The translations under genes were made by a program, and so were the position numbers. Shown here one piece after another: positions 27,810 through 35,844 of a stretch of DNA of 64,000 nt; position 1 is the stretch's first letter; each line of letters opens with the position of its first letter. The DNA comes from GCA-2687025 sp964473525 (GTDB lineage Bacteria > Poribacteria > WGA-4E > GCA-2687025). The DNA lies in NCBI GenBank assembly GCA_964473525.1, contig CAYYPK010000001.1:124001-188000 (forward strand). Reading direction: 5' to 3'. The notes beneath the pieces are model-generated. The model was not told where the DNA came from and did not search any database. It was given only the letters and a program-made list of their open reading frames with translations.

Positions 27810-29497
27810 CAGGACACCCCCCAAGCGCTGGTTGCTTCGCAGTAACCGAGGGCTCGAGCGAGCGTGGCCGCGGCTTCCTTTCTGCTGCCGCACGCGTCCA
27901 GGAGCACCGCCTCCACCTCGTGCGGGGTGTGTCCACGCAGCATCCTGAGGGCGACCCCGTCCAATACGGTGTGGTGGTAGTGGTGCATCGCCAGAGGACA
28001 TTGCCCCTGGTCGTTGTAGTTGATGAGCAATGAGCAGGGCTCGACCTGTCGCGTCGCGTGGCTCTGCCGGGCCGAGAACCGCACCATGTACCGATTCCGT
28101 GGCGCCATCGAGCGGCGGCCGCGCAGCTCCGCGAACAGCCCAAGTATGCTGTTCGCGGCTGCCGTCCACGTCCACGACCTCGCCTGCTCGAGCGCCTTCG
28201 CCCGCAGGGCTGCAAGGCGTGGGCCGTCGCGCAGCAACTCGCGTACGACGCGCGCGTACGCCGCCGGCGACACACCTGCGGCGAAGCTACCGATGTCGTG
28301 TTCGTACCGCTCGCTCAGCACGACCACCCCTCCCTCGCCGACAGTGTCCGGCAGCCCGTCCATGTCCGGCACGACGGGAGGGATCCCGCACGCCATGGCC
28401 TCCATGAGCGCGTTGCCGAACGACTCCTCGCCAATCAGCGACGGGAAGCAGTGGAGGTCGAAGCTGTTCAGATACACGGGCAACGACTCGCGGGGCTGGT
28501 GCCCCGCGTGGACCACGTTCGGGGGCAAGCCGTCCATGGCATAGGTAGGGTGGTGTGGTGCGACGATGAGAAACAGGGCGTCGGGGACCAGAGACGCCAC
28601 GCGTGCGAACACCTCCGCGCCCTTCTCAACCTGGAAACGGGAGAAGTAGCCGACGATGGGAGCGCCGGAAGCTATGCGTGGGTCGTCGAGCGCCGCGGCC
28701 ACCTGCCGGCGGGCCTCCCGCGCAGGCATCGGATGGAACAGCTCGGTGTCCACGCCATTCCGCACGACGTGGAAGCAGTCCGTGTCCAACACGTAGTCCG
28801 AGTAGAAGTCCACGACCGAGCGAGACGGCGTCACGAAGGCGTCGCCCTCTCCCATGGCTGCATAGACGCGGAACACCTCGTTCATGAGATGACCGTTGTG
28901 ACCACGAGGAGAGAAAATCCGCGACACCACTGGCACGTTCGCCGCTTGGAGATAGCGGCGCGCGTCTTCATGGAACGCCCACACGAATACGCCATCGTAC
29001 GCGTGGGCCAGGAAGTGCCGACGCAACCCATCGGGACTTGGGTCGACCGGCGTCTCGATCACGCGCTCCGCAATCCGCGCGCGGCGGCTCCCGGGCACGA
29101 CGAGTGTCGCCTGCTCGGCCATGGCGCCCAGGAGGCGCCTCGCGGACAGGAACGCGCCGCCCGTCTCGAACTGCGAGTCCTGGGCGACCTGAGCGCCTTG
29201 AGGCACAAGAATGAGAGGCCTGTCGCGGGATTCCACGCGACCGGTGACCGAGGCGAACAGGCCGCGAGCGACCCCAGCGTTCACGGCGTCGGCTGCGGTT
29301 TCCGCCTCCTCCTCCGAGTATCGCGTTGCGATCTCATCCCGAGCCACGTCGAATCCGACTGCCTCGCGTGCCGCCAGCAACTCGGCGACTGGCTCCGAGA
29401 CCTGGACACATTCGCCGGCGTCCAGATCGGCGATGTACTCCTGCCCGCCGTGCGTGAAGCGGTGCAGACGATGCGTCTCATCTGGTGATGACGTCAT
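27809..29497 (-). CDS. PqqD/RRE-like domain fused to GT4 glycosyltransferase (GT-2)
   Basis: 562 residues. The N-terminal domain (residues 9-80) has HRFTHGGQEYIADLDAGECV, like the leader of peptide-modifying maturases. The GT4 core follows: FVTPSRSVVDFY, VVRNGVDTELFHP, VGYFSRFQVEKG and GEESFGNALMEAMACGIPPVV, with the E358-x7-E366 donor-binding motif intact. This should transfer a sugar from a nucleotide donor. A C-terminal extension (about 470-562) includes the tail LRGHTPHEVEAVLLDACGS, shared with GT-4 (LRRHTRHEVQAVLESLAG). It overlaps the stop of the upstream gene (ATGA), with GGAGGAGAGATC before the ATG. Cytoplasmic; no signal peptide. Confidence 0.85.
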   Translation of the reverse strand: MTSSPDETHRLHRFTHGGQEYIADLDAGECVQVSEPVAELLAAREAVGFDVARDEIATRYSEEEAETAADAVNAGVARGLFASVTGRVESRDRPLILVPQGAQVAQDSQFETGGAFLSARRLLGAMAEQATLVVPGSRRARIAERVIETPVDPSPDGLRRHFLAHAYDGVFVWAFHEDARRYLQAANVPVVSRIFSPRGHNGHLMNEVFRVYAAMGEGDAFVTPSRSVVDFYSDYVLDTDCFHVVRNGVDTELFHPMPAREARRQVAAALDDPRIASGAPIVGYFSRFQVEKGAEVFARVASLVPDALFLIVAPHHPTYAMDGLPPNVVHAGHQPRESLPVYLNSFDLHCFPSLIGEESFGNALMEAMACGIPPVVPDMDGLPDTVGEGGVVVLSERYEHDIGSFAAGVSPAAYARVVRELLRDGPRLAALRAKALEQARSWTWTAAANSILGLFAELRGRRSMAPRNRYMVRFSARQSHATRQVEPCSLLINYNDQGQCPLAMHHYHHTVLDGVALRMLRGHTPHEVEAVLLDACGSRKEAAATLARALGYCEATSAWGVS

Positions 29498-31029
29498 GAT
29501 CTCTCCTCCGACCTGCGCCGTGCCCAGCGAAGCACGGATCGCGTCTCGGACTCCGAATGGCCGCCAAGTGAAGCGGCCAGCGCCTCTGGCAGGTCCAGCT
29601 CCTCCATGCCGGGGAGGCTACAGGCGCTGACGCTCAACGAGTCACTCCCGCGGTCATACCTGCGATGGTAGAGAGGCAGCGCCCGCGGCAGGGCGCCCTG
29701 AGCGGCGCCGACTCCAAGGCGCTCAAACATGTCGATGATGCGCAGGGCCGCGGCCGCCCATGAGTAGTCGTGAAGATCTGTTACAGGAGGGCCGACCGTC
29801 AGATGCTGGTAGATGGCGTCGGTGACGTCACGCGCGACGACGTCAGGGCGCCGGTTCGGCGCCTCCACGGCCGTCGCTGGACACCCGGCGTACCGAGCCA
29901 CCGCGAACGGAAGCGCGGGCGCGCCGGCCGTCGGCTCATAGATCAGGGCGGTGAAGCGGGCCACGAGGTTGGCCATTGTACGGAGATCTTCCGTGGATTC
30001 GGCGGGCAGGCAGACCAGGTTGCCCGCGTGCTCCGCTATCTGTGGCGCCGCGGGATGCAGGACGACAAAGGTCCACTCCAGATGCGCCGAACATAGGGAT
30101 CCGAGCCAGGCCCTGTGATGCTCCGATACACTCGCCAGTGAGACCCCAATGACTGCCTCGCGCCCTAGCCTTCTGCCTGGAAACCGTTCCTGCACATACC
30201 CCAGCGCCTCGGCCGCGCTCGCCCGTTCTGTCTGCAGGTCCGGCGTGAGGCCCACGGAGACGTGGCGTCGGCACGCCGCTCCCCTCTCCTCTGAATCGGC
30301 GTTGTCAACGAGCCACGGCGCGTCGACGACGACGCCGTCTTGGCTTCTCTGCACGTGCGCGTGACGGTGCAAGGCGTTCCGGCATTGACGCCCGCCCAAC
30401 GCCTCCGACCGCGCATGGACGACTACCGGAGCGTCTACGTGCCGGTACCAGGCGAGTTCAGATGTCGTGCAGGGCGCCAGAAGAAGAACGCCGTCGCAGC
30501 CTTCCGGGGCGCTTCGGACGACGTTTCCTACGAATGCATCACGTACCCGGACCACATCGAGCGACGCAATGTGTGCCAGGGCGGGCGCTGCCTGTTCGGC
30601 GAGAGTCGCGGGCAGAATGAGTGTAACGCGGGCGTGCTCACAGAGCGCTTCGAGGAGCGCCGCGTTCGCGTAGGTCGCGTAAGGGCTGCGCCCTTCGCGG
30701 GCGCCGAGGAAGCCAGGCGAGACACAGATGTGCGGCGCCTGTCCGCGCGCCCGCGCATCCGAGGAGTCGCGCGGACAGAACACGTATCCGTGACGGTCTA
30801 CGAGTTCCAGCGTTCGAAACGCGTCCTCCAAGTCCCGCGCCGGGTACCGTCCACTCAGCTCCACCGCAATCTCGCGTTCGGTGTGCGTTGGGGCCAGGCG
30901 CAATATGGCGCGCATGGGGTCCGACGTGGGCAGGACGAACCCCTCGTCCAGATCCACGAACCATGACTTGGAGCCATCCTCGAGTTCGTAGGAATCGTGC
31001 AATCGGCGAGGAAGACGCAGGTGTCCCAT
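29494..31029 (-). CDS. PqqD/RRE-like domain fused to degenerate GT-B protein (GT-3)
   Basis: 511 residues. The N-terminus has DGSKSWFVDLDEGFVLP and THTEREIAVELSGRYPARDLEDAFRTLEL, matching the pattern of its three neighbours. The body aligns loosely with GT-B enzymes (VTLILPATLAEQAAP, FVVLHPAAPQIAEHAGNLVCLPAES) but where E-x7-E is expected it reads IYEPTAGAPALPFAV, so the second Glu is lost. Its tail ELDLPEALAASLGGHSESET resembles the tails of GT-2 and GT-4. The start at 31029 has GGAG inside the previous stop region and a 4-bp gap to it; a frame open to 31101 has no ribosome site. Possibly a non-catalytic partner of GT-2 or GT-4. Confidence 0.72.
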   Translation of the reverse strand: MGHLRLPRRLHDSYELEDGSKSWFVDLDEGFVLPTSDPMRAILRLAPTHTEREIAVELSGRYPARDLEDAFRTLELVDRHGYVFCPRDSSDARARGQAPHICVSPGFLGAREGRSPYATYANAALLEALCEHARVTLILPATLAEQAAPALAHIASLDVVRVRDAFVGNVVRSAPEGCDGVLLLAPCTTSELAWYRHVDAPVVVHARSEALGGRQCRNALHRHAHVQRSQDGVVVDAPWLVDNADSEERGAACRRHVSVGLTPDLQTERASAAEALGYVQERFPGRRLGREAVIGVSLASVSEHHRAWLGSLCSAHLEWTFVVLHPAAPQIAEHAGNLVCLPAESTEDLRTMANLVARFTALIYEPTAGAPALPFAVARYAGCPATAVEAPNRRPDVVARDVTDAIYQHLTVGPPVTDLHDYSWAAAALRIIDMFERLGVGAAQGALPRALPLYHRRYDRGSDSLSVSACSLPGMEELDLPEALAASLGGHSESETRSVLRWARRRSEERS

Positions 31030-31033
31030 TTGC

Positions 31034-32698
31034 CTACTCCGTGGCCAGGGTCGCGATGAGCTGCTGAATCCGACGCAGTGTGTCGCTTGCGGGCCCCTCA
31101 CCCGCGAGGCTCTCTAGCACGGCCTGCACCTCGTGGCGCGTGTGGCGACGCAGCAGGGACATCGCCAGGCCCTCCTCGGGGCTCTGCGGGTATGAGCTGA
31201 ACATCGTCAGGTCGCGACCGTCCTCCGTGGCCCCGGATATGGTCGCCTCCAAGGCATCCATGTCGTCCAGCGGCGGCGCCAGGAAGACGGACGCGCGTGG
31301 GATCTCCCGGTGCGCCCGCTGCCGTTGGTTCAGCTCCGCGAACAGGTCCATCAGATCGCGTGCGGCGCGCTCCCACGTGAACTGTTTCGCGCGCTTCCGG
31401 GCGCTCTCCGCCAGACCGTCGCGGCGGTCGTCGTTGTCGAGGAGGCCGCGCACCGCAGTGACGAGAGCGGGCATCGATACGTGTCCGGCGACGCTGCCCA
31501 GCTCCGCTGTGTGCGTTTCGGTCTCGACGAGCACGCCCGCGTCGCCAACGACCTCTGGAATGCCGTCGAAGTCAGAGGCTACGACGGCCGTCTGGCACGC
31601 CATGGCTTCAAGGACGCACATGCCGAACGTCTCCTCCCCAACGACCGAGGGGAAGCAGTGAATGTCGTAGGCGTTGAGGAACAGTGGAATCCGCTCGCGG
31701 GGCTGCGCTCCCGCGTAGATGCAATTGGATGGCGGCGGGGAGCCTTCGTAGAGATTGTGGGGAGAGACGGCGACGAACAGCGCGTCAGGGAACCTCCTTG
31801 CCAGCTGTATGTAGGTACCGCTGCCTTTCTCGGGCTGTAGGCGAGATAGGAAGCCCACGATGGGCATGGATAGCGCCCGCTCATCGCCAATCAGTTCGGC
31901 CACCTGCCGCTTGGCGTCGCGCTTGTCTAGGGGGCGGAAGACGTCGTGGTCTACACCATAGGGGGATGCGTGGAAGCAGCTCGTGTCCAGTCCGTACTGC
32001 TCATAGAAGCGGCCGACCGATTTGGACGGCGAGACGAAGGCGTCATAGCCTCGGAACGCGCTGTACCAGAGGAGAACCTGGTTGCGCTGAGCGCCACCGT
32101 GGCCCCGCATCGTGTACAGCGGCACGACTACCGGGGTGGTGATTCCGCGGGTATACGGGATCATGTGCGTATCCGCCGCTGAGTGCAGCAGGATGCCGTC
32201 GTATGCGCTGTCTATCAGGCGCGAGAGGAAGGACGGATGCTCGGGCTCGGTTGCGATGGACCTAACGCCCGGAGCCATCGAGGCCGCCTGTGCGCCGCAC
32301 ACGTCGACATGGCCGCCTGCTTCGCCGACCGCGCGCAGAAGGTAGTGCAGAGCTATGGGCACGCCGCCCGCCAGCTGTCGGATGTCCGAGGTAAACGTGG
32401 CTGGGTTGGGGCATAGGTACCGGGTGTCAGCGCGATCTGGCCGAACACCGGGCGCGCGCGCCGATGACAGGTGGCCCGCCGCGGTGAGTGCCGCGAGGCT
32501 TGTCAGCGCGGCATCGACATCCCCTTCGGCGAATCTGGATGACAGCGCCACCCGCGTCGCGTCGTCACTATCGGTCGATTCTCGCGCCATGATTTCCCGG
32601 GTAAGGTCGTCGATCTCCATCACTCTGTACGTCTGTAGGTCGACGACGAAGTGGCGGCCGTCCCGCTGGAACAGTCGGGTCGCCCCTGCATCAGCCAT
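31034..32698 (-). CDS. PqqD/RRE-like domain fused to GT4 glycosyltransferase (GT-4)
   Basis: 554 residues. The N-terminal domain FQRDGRHFVVDLQTYRVMEI plus a helical part to about residue 78 resembles the N-terminal modules of SCIFF- or QhpD-type maturases, known relatives of PqqD that grip leader peptides; this is a pattern match by eye. The GT4 core has FVSPSKSVGRFYEQYG, YGVDHDVFRPLDKRD, VGFLSRLQPEKG and GEETFGMCVLEAMACQTAVV with intact E356-x7-E364. The C-terminal tail HTRHEVQAVLESLAG is shared with GT-2. First of four consecutive glycosyltransferase genes, 45 bp after TolB-like gene 1; GAGAGGAG precedes the ATG. Confidence 0.85.
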   Translation of the reverse strand: MADAGATRLFQRDGRHFVVDLQTYRVMEIDDLTREIMARESTDSDDATRVALSSRFAEGDVDAALTSLAALTAAGHLSSARAPGVRPDRADTRYLCPNPATFTSDIRQLAGGVPIALHYLLRAVGEAGGHVDVCGAQAASMAPGVRSIATEPEHPSFLSRLIDSAYDGILLHSAADTHMIPYTRGITTPVVVPLYTMRGHGGAQRNQVLLWYSAFRGYDAFVSPSKSVGRFYEQYGLDTSCFHASPYGVDHDVFRPLDKRDAKRQVAELIGDERALSMPIVGFLSRLQPEKGSGTYIQLARRFPDALFVAVSPHNLYEGSPPPSNCIYAGAQPRERIPLFLNAYDIHCFPSVVGEETFGMCVLEAMACQTAVVASDFDGIPEVVGDAGVLVETETHTAELGSVAGHVSMPALVTAVRGLLDNDDRRDGLAESARKRAKQFTWERAARDLMDLFAELNQRQRAHREIPRASVFLAPPLDDMDALEATISGATEDGRDLTMFSSYPQSPEEGLAMSLLRRHTRHEVQAVLESLAGEGPASDTLRRIQQLIATLATE

Positions 32699-32743
32699 GC
32701 AGTCTCCTCTCCGATGGCGAGCGCCATCGCGCTGTCAGACGCC

Positions 32744-33781
32744 TCACCATTTCAGCTGCCCCCATACCTCGAACACTTTGTCAGCGGGCGACACCATCAG
32801 GCCTGGATCGAACCACGTCGGGTCCATGGCCGCCTCTCCAAGGTAGTGCGTGAGTTGCGTTGGCTTCCCGCCATCGAGACTTGTCACGAACAGGTTCAGA
32901 CTGTCCCCGGCACGCCAATGGCGGCCGGAAAACACCACGCGGTCACCGTCCGGCGACCAGGCTACGTGCAGCGCGCCGATCTCCCCGTCGGCAAGTCGTC
33001 GACCCCGCCCTGTTTCCATGTCCAAGACGCTCACTCGTGGGACGCGCGCGTTCCGTTCCCGCCAGAGGTACGCGATTGACTGGCCGTTGGGAGACCAGGC
33101 TGGAGCCATTCCATGATCCCTGCTCTCAGTTAGGTTCGCCAGATGCACCCCGTCCGCGGTCATGACATGGAGGTCCGCCGTCAGCGCGGCCCCGGCGGTA
33201 TCGTCCGGCTGTCGCAACCAGAACTCCTGATCCCGGTAGGAACTGAACACAACGCGCGTGCCGTCCGGGGACCAGCTTGGATGTTCGTCCCACACGGCCT
33301 CGCCGCGGTCCATCCCGGCGGATAGGTCCGAGAGCGTTCCCGTGACCGTATCTAACACGAACACGTGGGGCGCCCGCCCAGCTAGAGACGCGTGGAAACC
33401 TACCCGACGCCCATCTGGAGCCCACCTCGGGGCGATGGGCCGCACACCCACGGGAAGCGGCACGCGGACACGGTTCGTTCCGTCGCATCGCACGGTCAGG
33501 AGCGCGTTCTCGCCTGTGGCCAGGATCACGCGCGAGCCGTCCGGCGACCAGTCGTGTCCAAGTCCGAAGTCCTCGGTGAGCCAGATGTCATTCGACCCGT
33601 CTACCGCGATCGTCCGGAGGTCCATTGCCCAGCCGCGTCCGTTCTGCTCCCGGTGGCTGTATGCGATTCGCGGCGTTTTAGGGCGCGCCAACGCAGGGGA
33701 GGACAGCGTGAGAAGGAGGATCACCGAGCCAGCGACGGCGCCGAAGCGTCGCGACCGGCGCCCTTCAGCGCGGTATGACAT
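32744..33781 (-). CDS. TolB-like secreted beta-propeller, copy 1
   Basis: 345 residues with a signal peptide (about 1-32, core AVAGSVILLLTLSSPALA). Six WD40-like/PD40 blades are marked by recurring WSPDG: HDWSPDGSRV, PRWAPDGRRV, PSWSPDGTRV, PAWSPNGQSI and VAWSPDGDRV. It ends VWGQLKW, the tail shared by all copies. These proteins resemble periplasmic TolB propellers without the TolB N-terminal domain. The role here is unknown. It is nearest to the glycosyltransferases and follows peptide gene P0; GAGGAGCG lies before the ATG. Confidence 0.85.
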   Translation of the reverse strand: MSYRAEGRRSRRFGAVAGSVILLLTLSSPALARPKTPRIAYSHREQNGRGWAMDLRTIAVDGSNDIWLTEDFGLGHDWSPDGSRVILATGENALLTVRCDGTNRVRVPLPVGVRPIAPRWAPDGRRVGFHASLAGRAPHVFVLDTVTGTLSDLSAGMDRGEAVWDEHPSWSPDGTRVVFSSYRDQEFWLRQPDDTAGAALTADLHVMTADGVHLANLTESRDHGMAPAWSPNGQSIAYLWRERNARVPRVSVLDMETGRGRRLADGEIGALHVAWSPDGDRVVFSGRHWRAGDSLNLFVTSLDGGKPTQLTHYLGEAAMDPTWFDPGLMVSPADKVFEVWGQLKW

Positions 33782-33880
33782 TGCATCGCTCCTCTGTCGA
33801 ACTTCCGTCGCGCGGGCCGGCCGCTCAGCTGCTCAAGGCAGTCCATCGTTGAGACGCTGACTGGAGACCGCGGGGGAAGC

Positions 33881-33913
33881 NNNNNNNNNNNNNNNNNNNN
33901 NNNNNNNNNNNNN
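33881..33913. other. Assembly gap, 33 N, between peptide P0 and TolB copy 1
   Basis: The gap starts 37 bp after the P0 stop (reading the minus strand). Flanks GGAAGC and GCTTCC are complementary, hinting at a stem-loop as between other peptide/propeller pairs. Confidence 0.9.
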
Positions 33914-33950
33914 GGGCCAAGAGGACCGCGCTTCCGTGTGCTGTGCCAGC

Positions 33951-34214
33951 TCACGGCAGACACTGCACGTCGCCACCCGTGCAACGCCACTGGCACGCCG
34001 TACCGCACCACAGGCCCACGCACCAGGGCTCTCGGCCGTTCGGGTCGCAGAACGGGGCGGCCCCACCTGCGCCGCAGGCGACGCCGTTGGCCGCTGCTGG
34101 CTGTGCAACGGCCATCATGGCTCCGACCGCGGCAGCGGCTCCGAAGACGGCGCCGATCTGCGCGGAGCGGTGCGCGCTCATCTCGCCCGGCTCGCTGGTG
34201 AAGAACTCACCCAC
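33951..34214 (-). CDS. Seven-cysteine secreted peptide P0, leader frame disrupted
   Basis: 87 residues from GTG 34214. From GEFFTSEPGEMSAHRSAQIG onward it matches P1 and P3, including the hydrophobic signal and an AxA-N-G cleavage site, then C-x8-C-x8-C-x4-C-x3-C-x3-C-x6-C with the family core GLWCGTACQWRC. Upstream, the residues EISRHARV are still encoded in this frame, but the ATG that starts P1 and P3 (here at 34251) is out of frame because of a one-base loss near 34234. Translation from that ATG stops after ~14 codons. So P0 uses a weaker start (GTG or the internal ATG of MSAHRS), is a recent pseudogene, or carries an assembly error. Confidence 0.6.
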   Translation of the reverse strand: MGEFFTSEPGEMSAHRSAQIGAVFGAAAAVGAMMAVAQPAAANGVACGAGGAAPFCDPNGREPWCVGLWCGTACQWRCTGGDVQCLP

Positions 34215-34267
34215 GCGAGCGTGTCGCGAGATCTCGTACGTGTACGGTCATGTCGTTTCTCCATGTT

Positions 34268-34287
34268 CCGCCGCGGGTGCGCGGAGG
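34268..34287 (-). promoter_or_regulatory. Hairpin just upstream of the P0 ribosome site
   Basis: CCGCCGCGGGTGCGCGGAGG can form a stem with one mismatch. It occupies the same place as the perfect stems before P1 and P3. It could shape mRNA stability or bind a protein. Confidence 0.4.
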
Positions 34288-34351
34288 TTCCGATTGGTCC
34301 CCGTAGGTGCTAAGCTGCCTTGGGCGGATGTTGCGCTCCTTCGGCGGCGCT

Positions 34352-34368
34352 TGTGGATGCGTCTCCCG
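34352..34368 (-). promoter_or_regulatory. Conserved 17-bp element upstream of P0
   Basis: On the minus strand this reads CGGGAGACGCATCCACA, identical to the blocks before P1 and P3, with its near edge 101 bp from the P0 ATG at 34251. The DNA between element and gene is mostly diverged, so the block is conserved on its own. It is likely a promoter part or activator site. Confidence 0.55.
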
Positions 34369-34529
34369 TGTCACTGCTTACCGCGGTTCACGGACCCGTG
34401 GGTGAAGGCGTCCGCCCGCTCTCCGCTACCGTGCGTACAGGCTGTCGTCCGTCGGGTCCAGGCAGTAGCGTTTCTCCAACGCGCCACGCGTCGGACGCGC
34501 ACGGACAGCAACCGGCATCGTTAGCGGCC

Positions 34530-35588
34530 TCACCATTTCAGTTGCCCCCACATTGCCGGCAGCTTCCGTGCTGGCGACACGGCGAGGCCTGGGCCGAGCC
34601 ACCTCGGGTACATCCCAGACTCCCACTCATACTGTGTGAGTTGCGTGAGGTTCCCGCCGTCGCTGTCTATCACGTAGACATCGCTGCCCTTGTCCATCGC
34701 TTTGGGGCCCATCGCGGAGAACACGATGCGGCCTCCGTCCGGGGACCAGGACGCGTATTGCGCCCACATGTCATCTCCCGTCAGGCGCTGCTCGCGTCGC
34801 GTCAGTAGGTCGAGCACATACAGGACCGGTGGCCCCGCCTCCGGTGTCCGGCGATCGAACGCCACTGAGCGGCCGTCTGGAGACCAGCTTGGATTACATT
34901 CGGAGTCCACGCTCTGCGTCAGGTTCTCTATGTGCGCGCCGTCAGCGGTCATGATGTGAAGGTCGCGTGTAATCGCGCCTCCGGCTGGGTCGTCGGGAGC
35001 GCGCGCCCAGAGCTCCTCATCGCGCGTTGAGTCGAACACGATTCGCGTCCCGTCTGGGGACCAGTCCGGGTGCTCGTCAGACAGCCGATCTCCTCCCATG
35101 GCCACGGACAGATCCGTGAGGATTTGCGTCACCGTGTCGAACACGAACACGTGTGGGCGCTTCCTGTTGAGAAACGTGTAGAAGAGGATGCGGCGGCCGT
35201 CGGGTGACCACTTCGGCCCAAGAGGGGGTCCACCCGCGGGGATTGGGACGATGACAGGGGCTGACCCATCGCACCGCATGATGAGCGCCGCTTCGCCTCC
35301 GCCGGGAAGCACGATCCGCGATCCGTCAGGCGACCAGTCGTGCCCAACTTGTGGAGCGTCCTCCGCCAGCCACGTGTCGTTGGAGCCGTCTGGCAGCATC
35401 GTGCGCAGGCTATACACCCAGTCGGGCGTGCTGTGGTCCCAGTGACGGTACAGGACTGACGCCGTCTCCGGCCGCGCGTCCGCGCCGCCAACGGAGACCA
35501 GCGACAGCAGTAGTACGCCGACCAACTGGCGGGCGGCCGGTACCGTGCTGGGCCGCCGCATCCCGCGTCCCATGCGTGCGCTCTGCAC
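34530..35588 (-). CDS. TolB-like secreted beta-propeller, copy 2
   Basis: 352 residues if read from GTG 35588, which has GGGAGA seven bases upstream; an ATG at 35573 is the alternative. The signal peptide core is LVGVLLLSLVSVGGADA. Blade markers are HDWSPDGSRI, PKWSPDGRRI, PDWSPDGTRI, PSWSPDGRSV and ASWSPDGGRI. It ends MWGQLKW. Close to copy 3 (both have RHWDHSTPDWVYSLRT or RHLDHSTPDWVYSLRT), so this pair is the most recent duplication in the array. An assembly gap lies about 100 bp upstream, after peptide remnant P2. Confidence 0.83.
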   Translation of the reverse strand: MQSARMGRGMRRPSTVPAARQLVGVLLLSLVSVGGADARPETASVLYRHWDHSTPDWVYSLRTMLPDGSNDTWLAEDAPQVGHDWSPDGSRIVLPGGGEAALIMRCDGSAPVIVPIPAGGPPLGPKWSPDGRRILFYTFLNRKRPHVFVFDTVTQILTDLSVAMGGDRLSDEHPDWSPDGTRIVFDSTRDEELWARAPDDPAGGAITRDLHIMTADGAHIENLTQSVDSECNPSWSPDGRSVAFDRRTPEAGPPVLYVLDLLTRREQRLTGDDMWAQYASWSPDGGRIVFSAMGPKAMDKGSDVYVIDSDGGNLTQLTQYEWESGMYPRWLGPGLAVSPARKLPAMWGQLKW

Positions 35589-35684
35589 CCGATCATCTCC
35601 CTCGCTGGCGCCGTGGCCTCTCCGGCGGAGCGACACGTGCGCCGGTCGCGGCGCCCTCACGACAGACTGAGGCGCCTGGAGGAC

Positions 35685-35694
35685 NNNNNNNNNN
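35685..35694. other. Assembly gap, 10 N, after peptide remnant P2
   Basis: The flanks GGAC and GTCC are complementary, and the gap begins about 20 bp after the P2 stop, the same position as a strong stem-loop after P1. Confidence 0.9.
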
Positions 35695-35714
35695 GTCCGT
35701 TCCACGTCGCGTGG

Positions 35715-35843
35715 TCACGCGTCGCACTGCTCGAGGCCGCTGGTGCATCGCCACTCACACGCGGTGGCACACCACAGGCCGTAGCAGAACCAACCGCTAC
35801 CGCACGCGGGGCCGTTGGGATCGCACGGGGTGCCATTAGGCTC
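35715..35843 (-). pseudogene. Seven-cysteine peptide remnant P2 (core only)
   Basis: Reads EPNGTPCDPNGPACGSGWFC and YGLWCATACEWRCTSGLEQC-DA-stop, with C-x6-C-x5-C-x4-C-x3-C-x3-C-x6-C: a complete core of the P1/P3 family. Its leader, signal peptide, ribosome site and upstream element are missing; the core instead abuts the stop codon of TolB copy 3. An upstream stop in this frame prevents translation from the propeller gene. It is either a deletion remnant or a silent cassette that could be recombined into an intact leader. Confidence 0.7.
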
Positions 35844-35844
35844 A

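Noticed and set aside
28058..29488. 476-codon plus-strand frame opposite GT-2
   Set aside because: Antisense to a convincing GT4 gene, no ribosome site and no recognisable domain.
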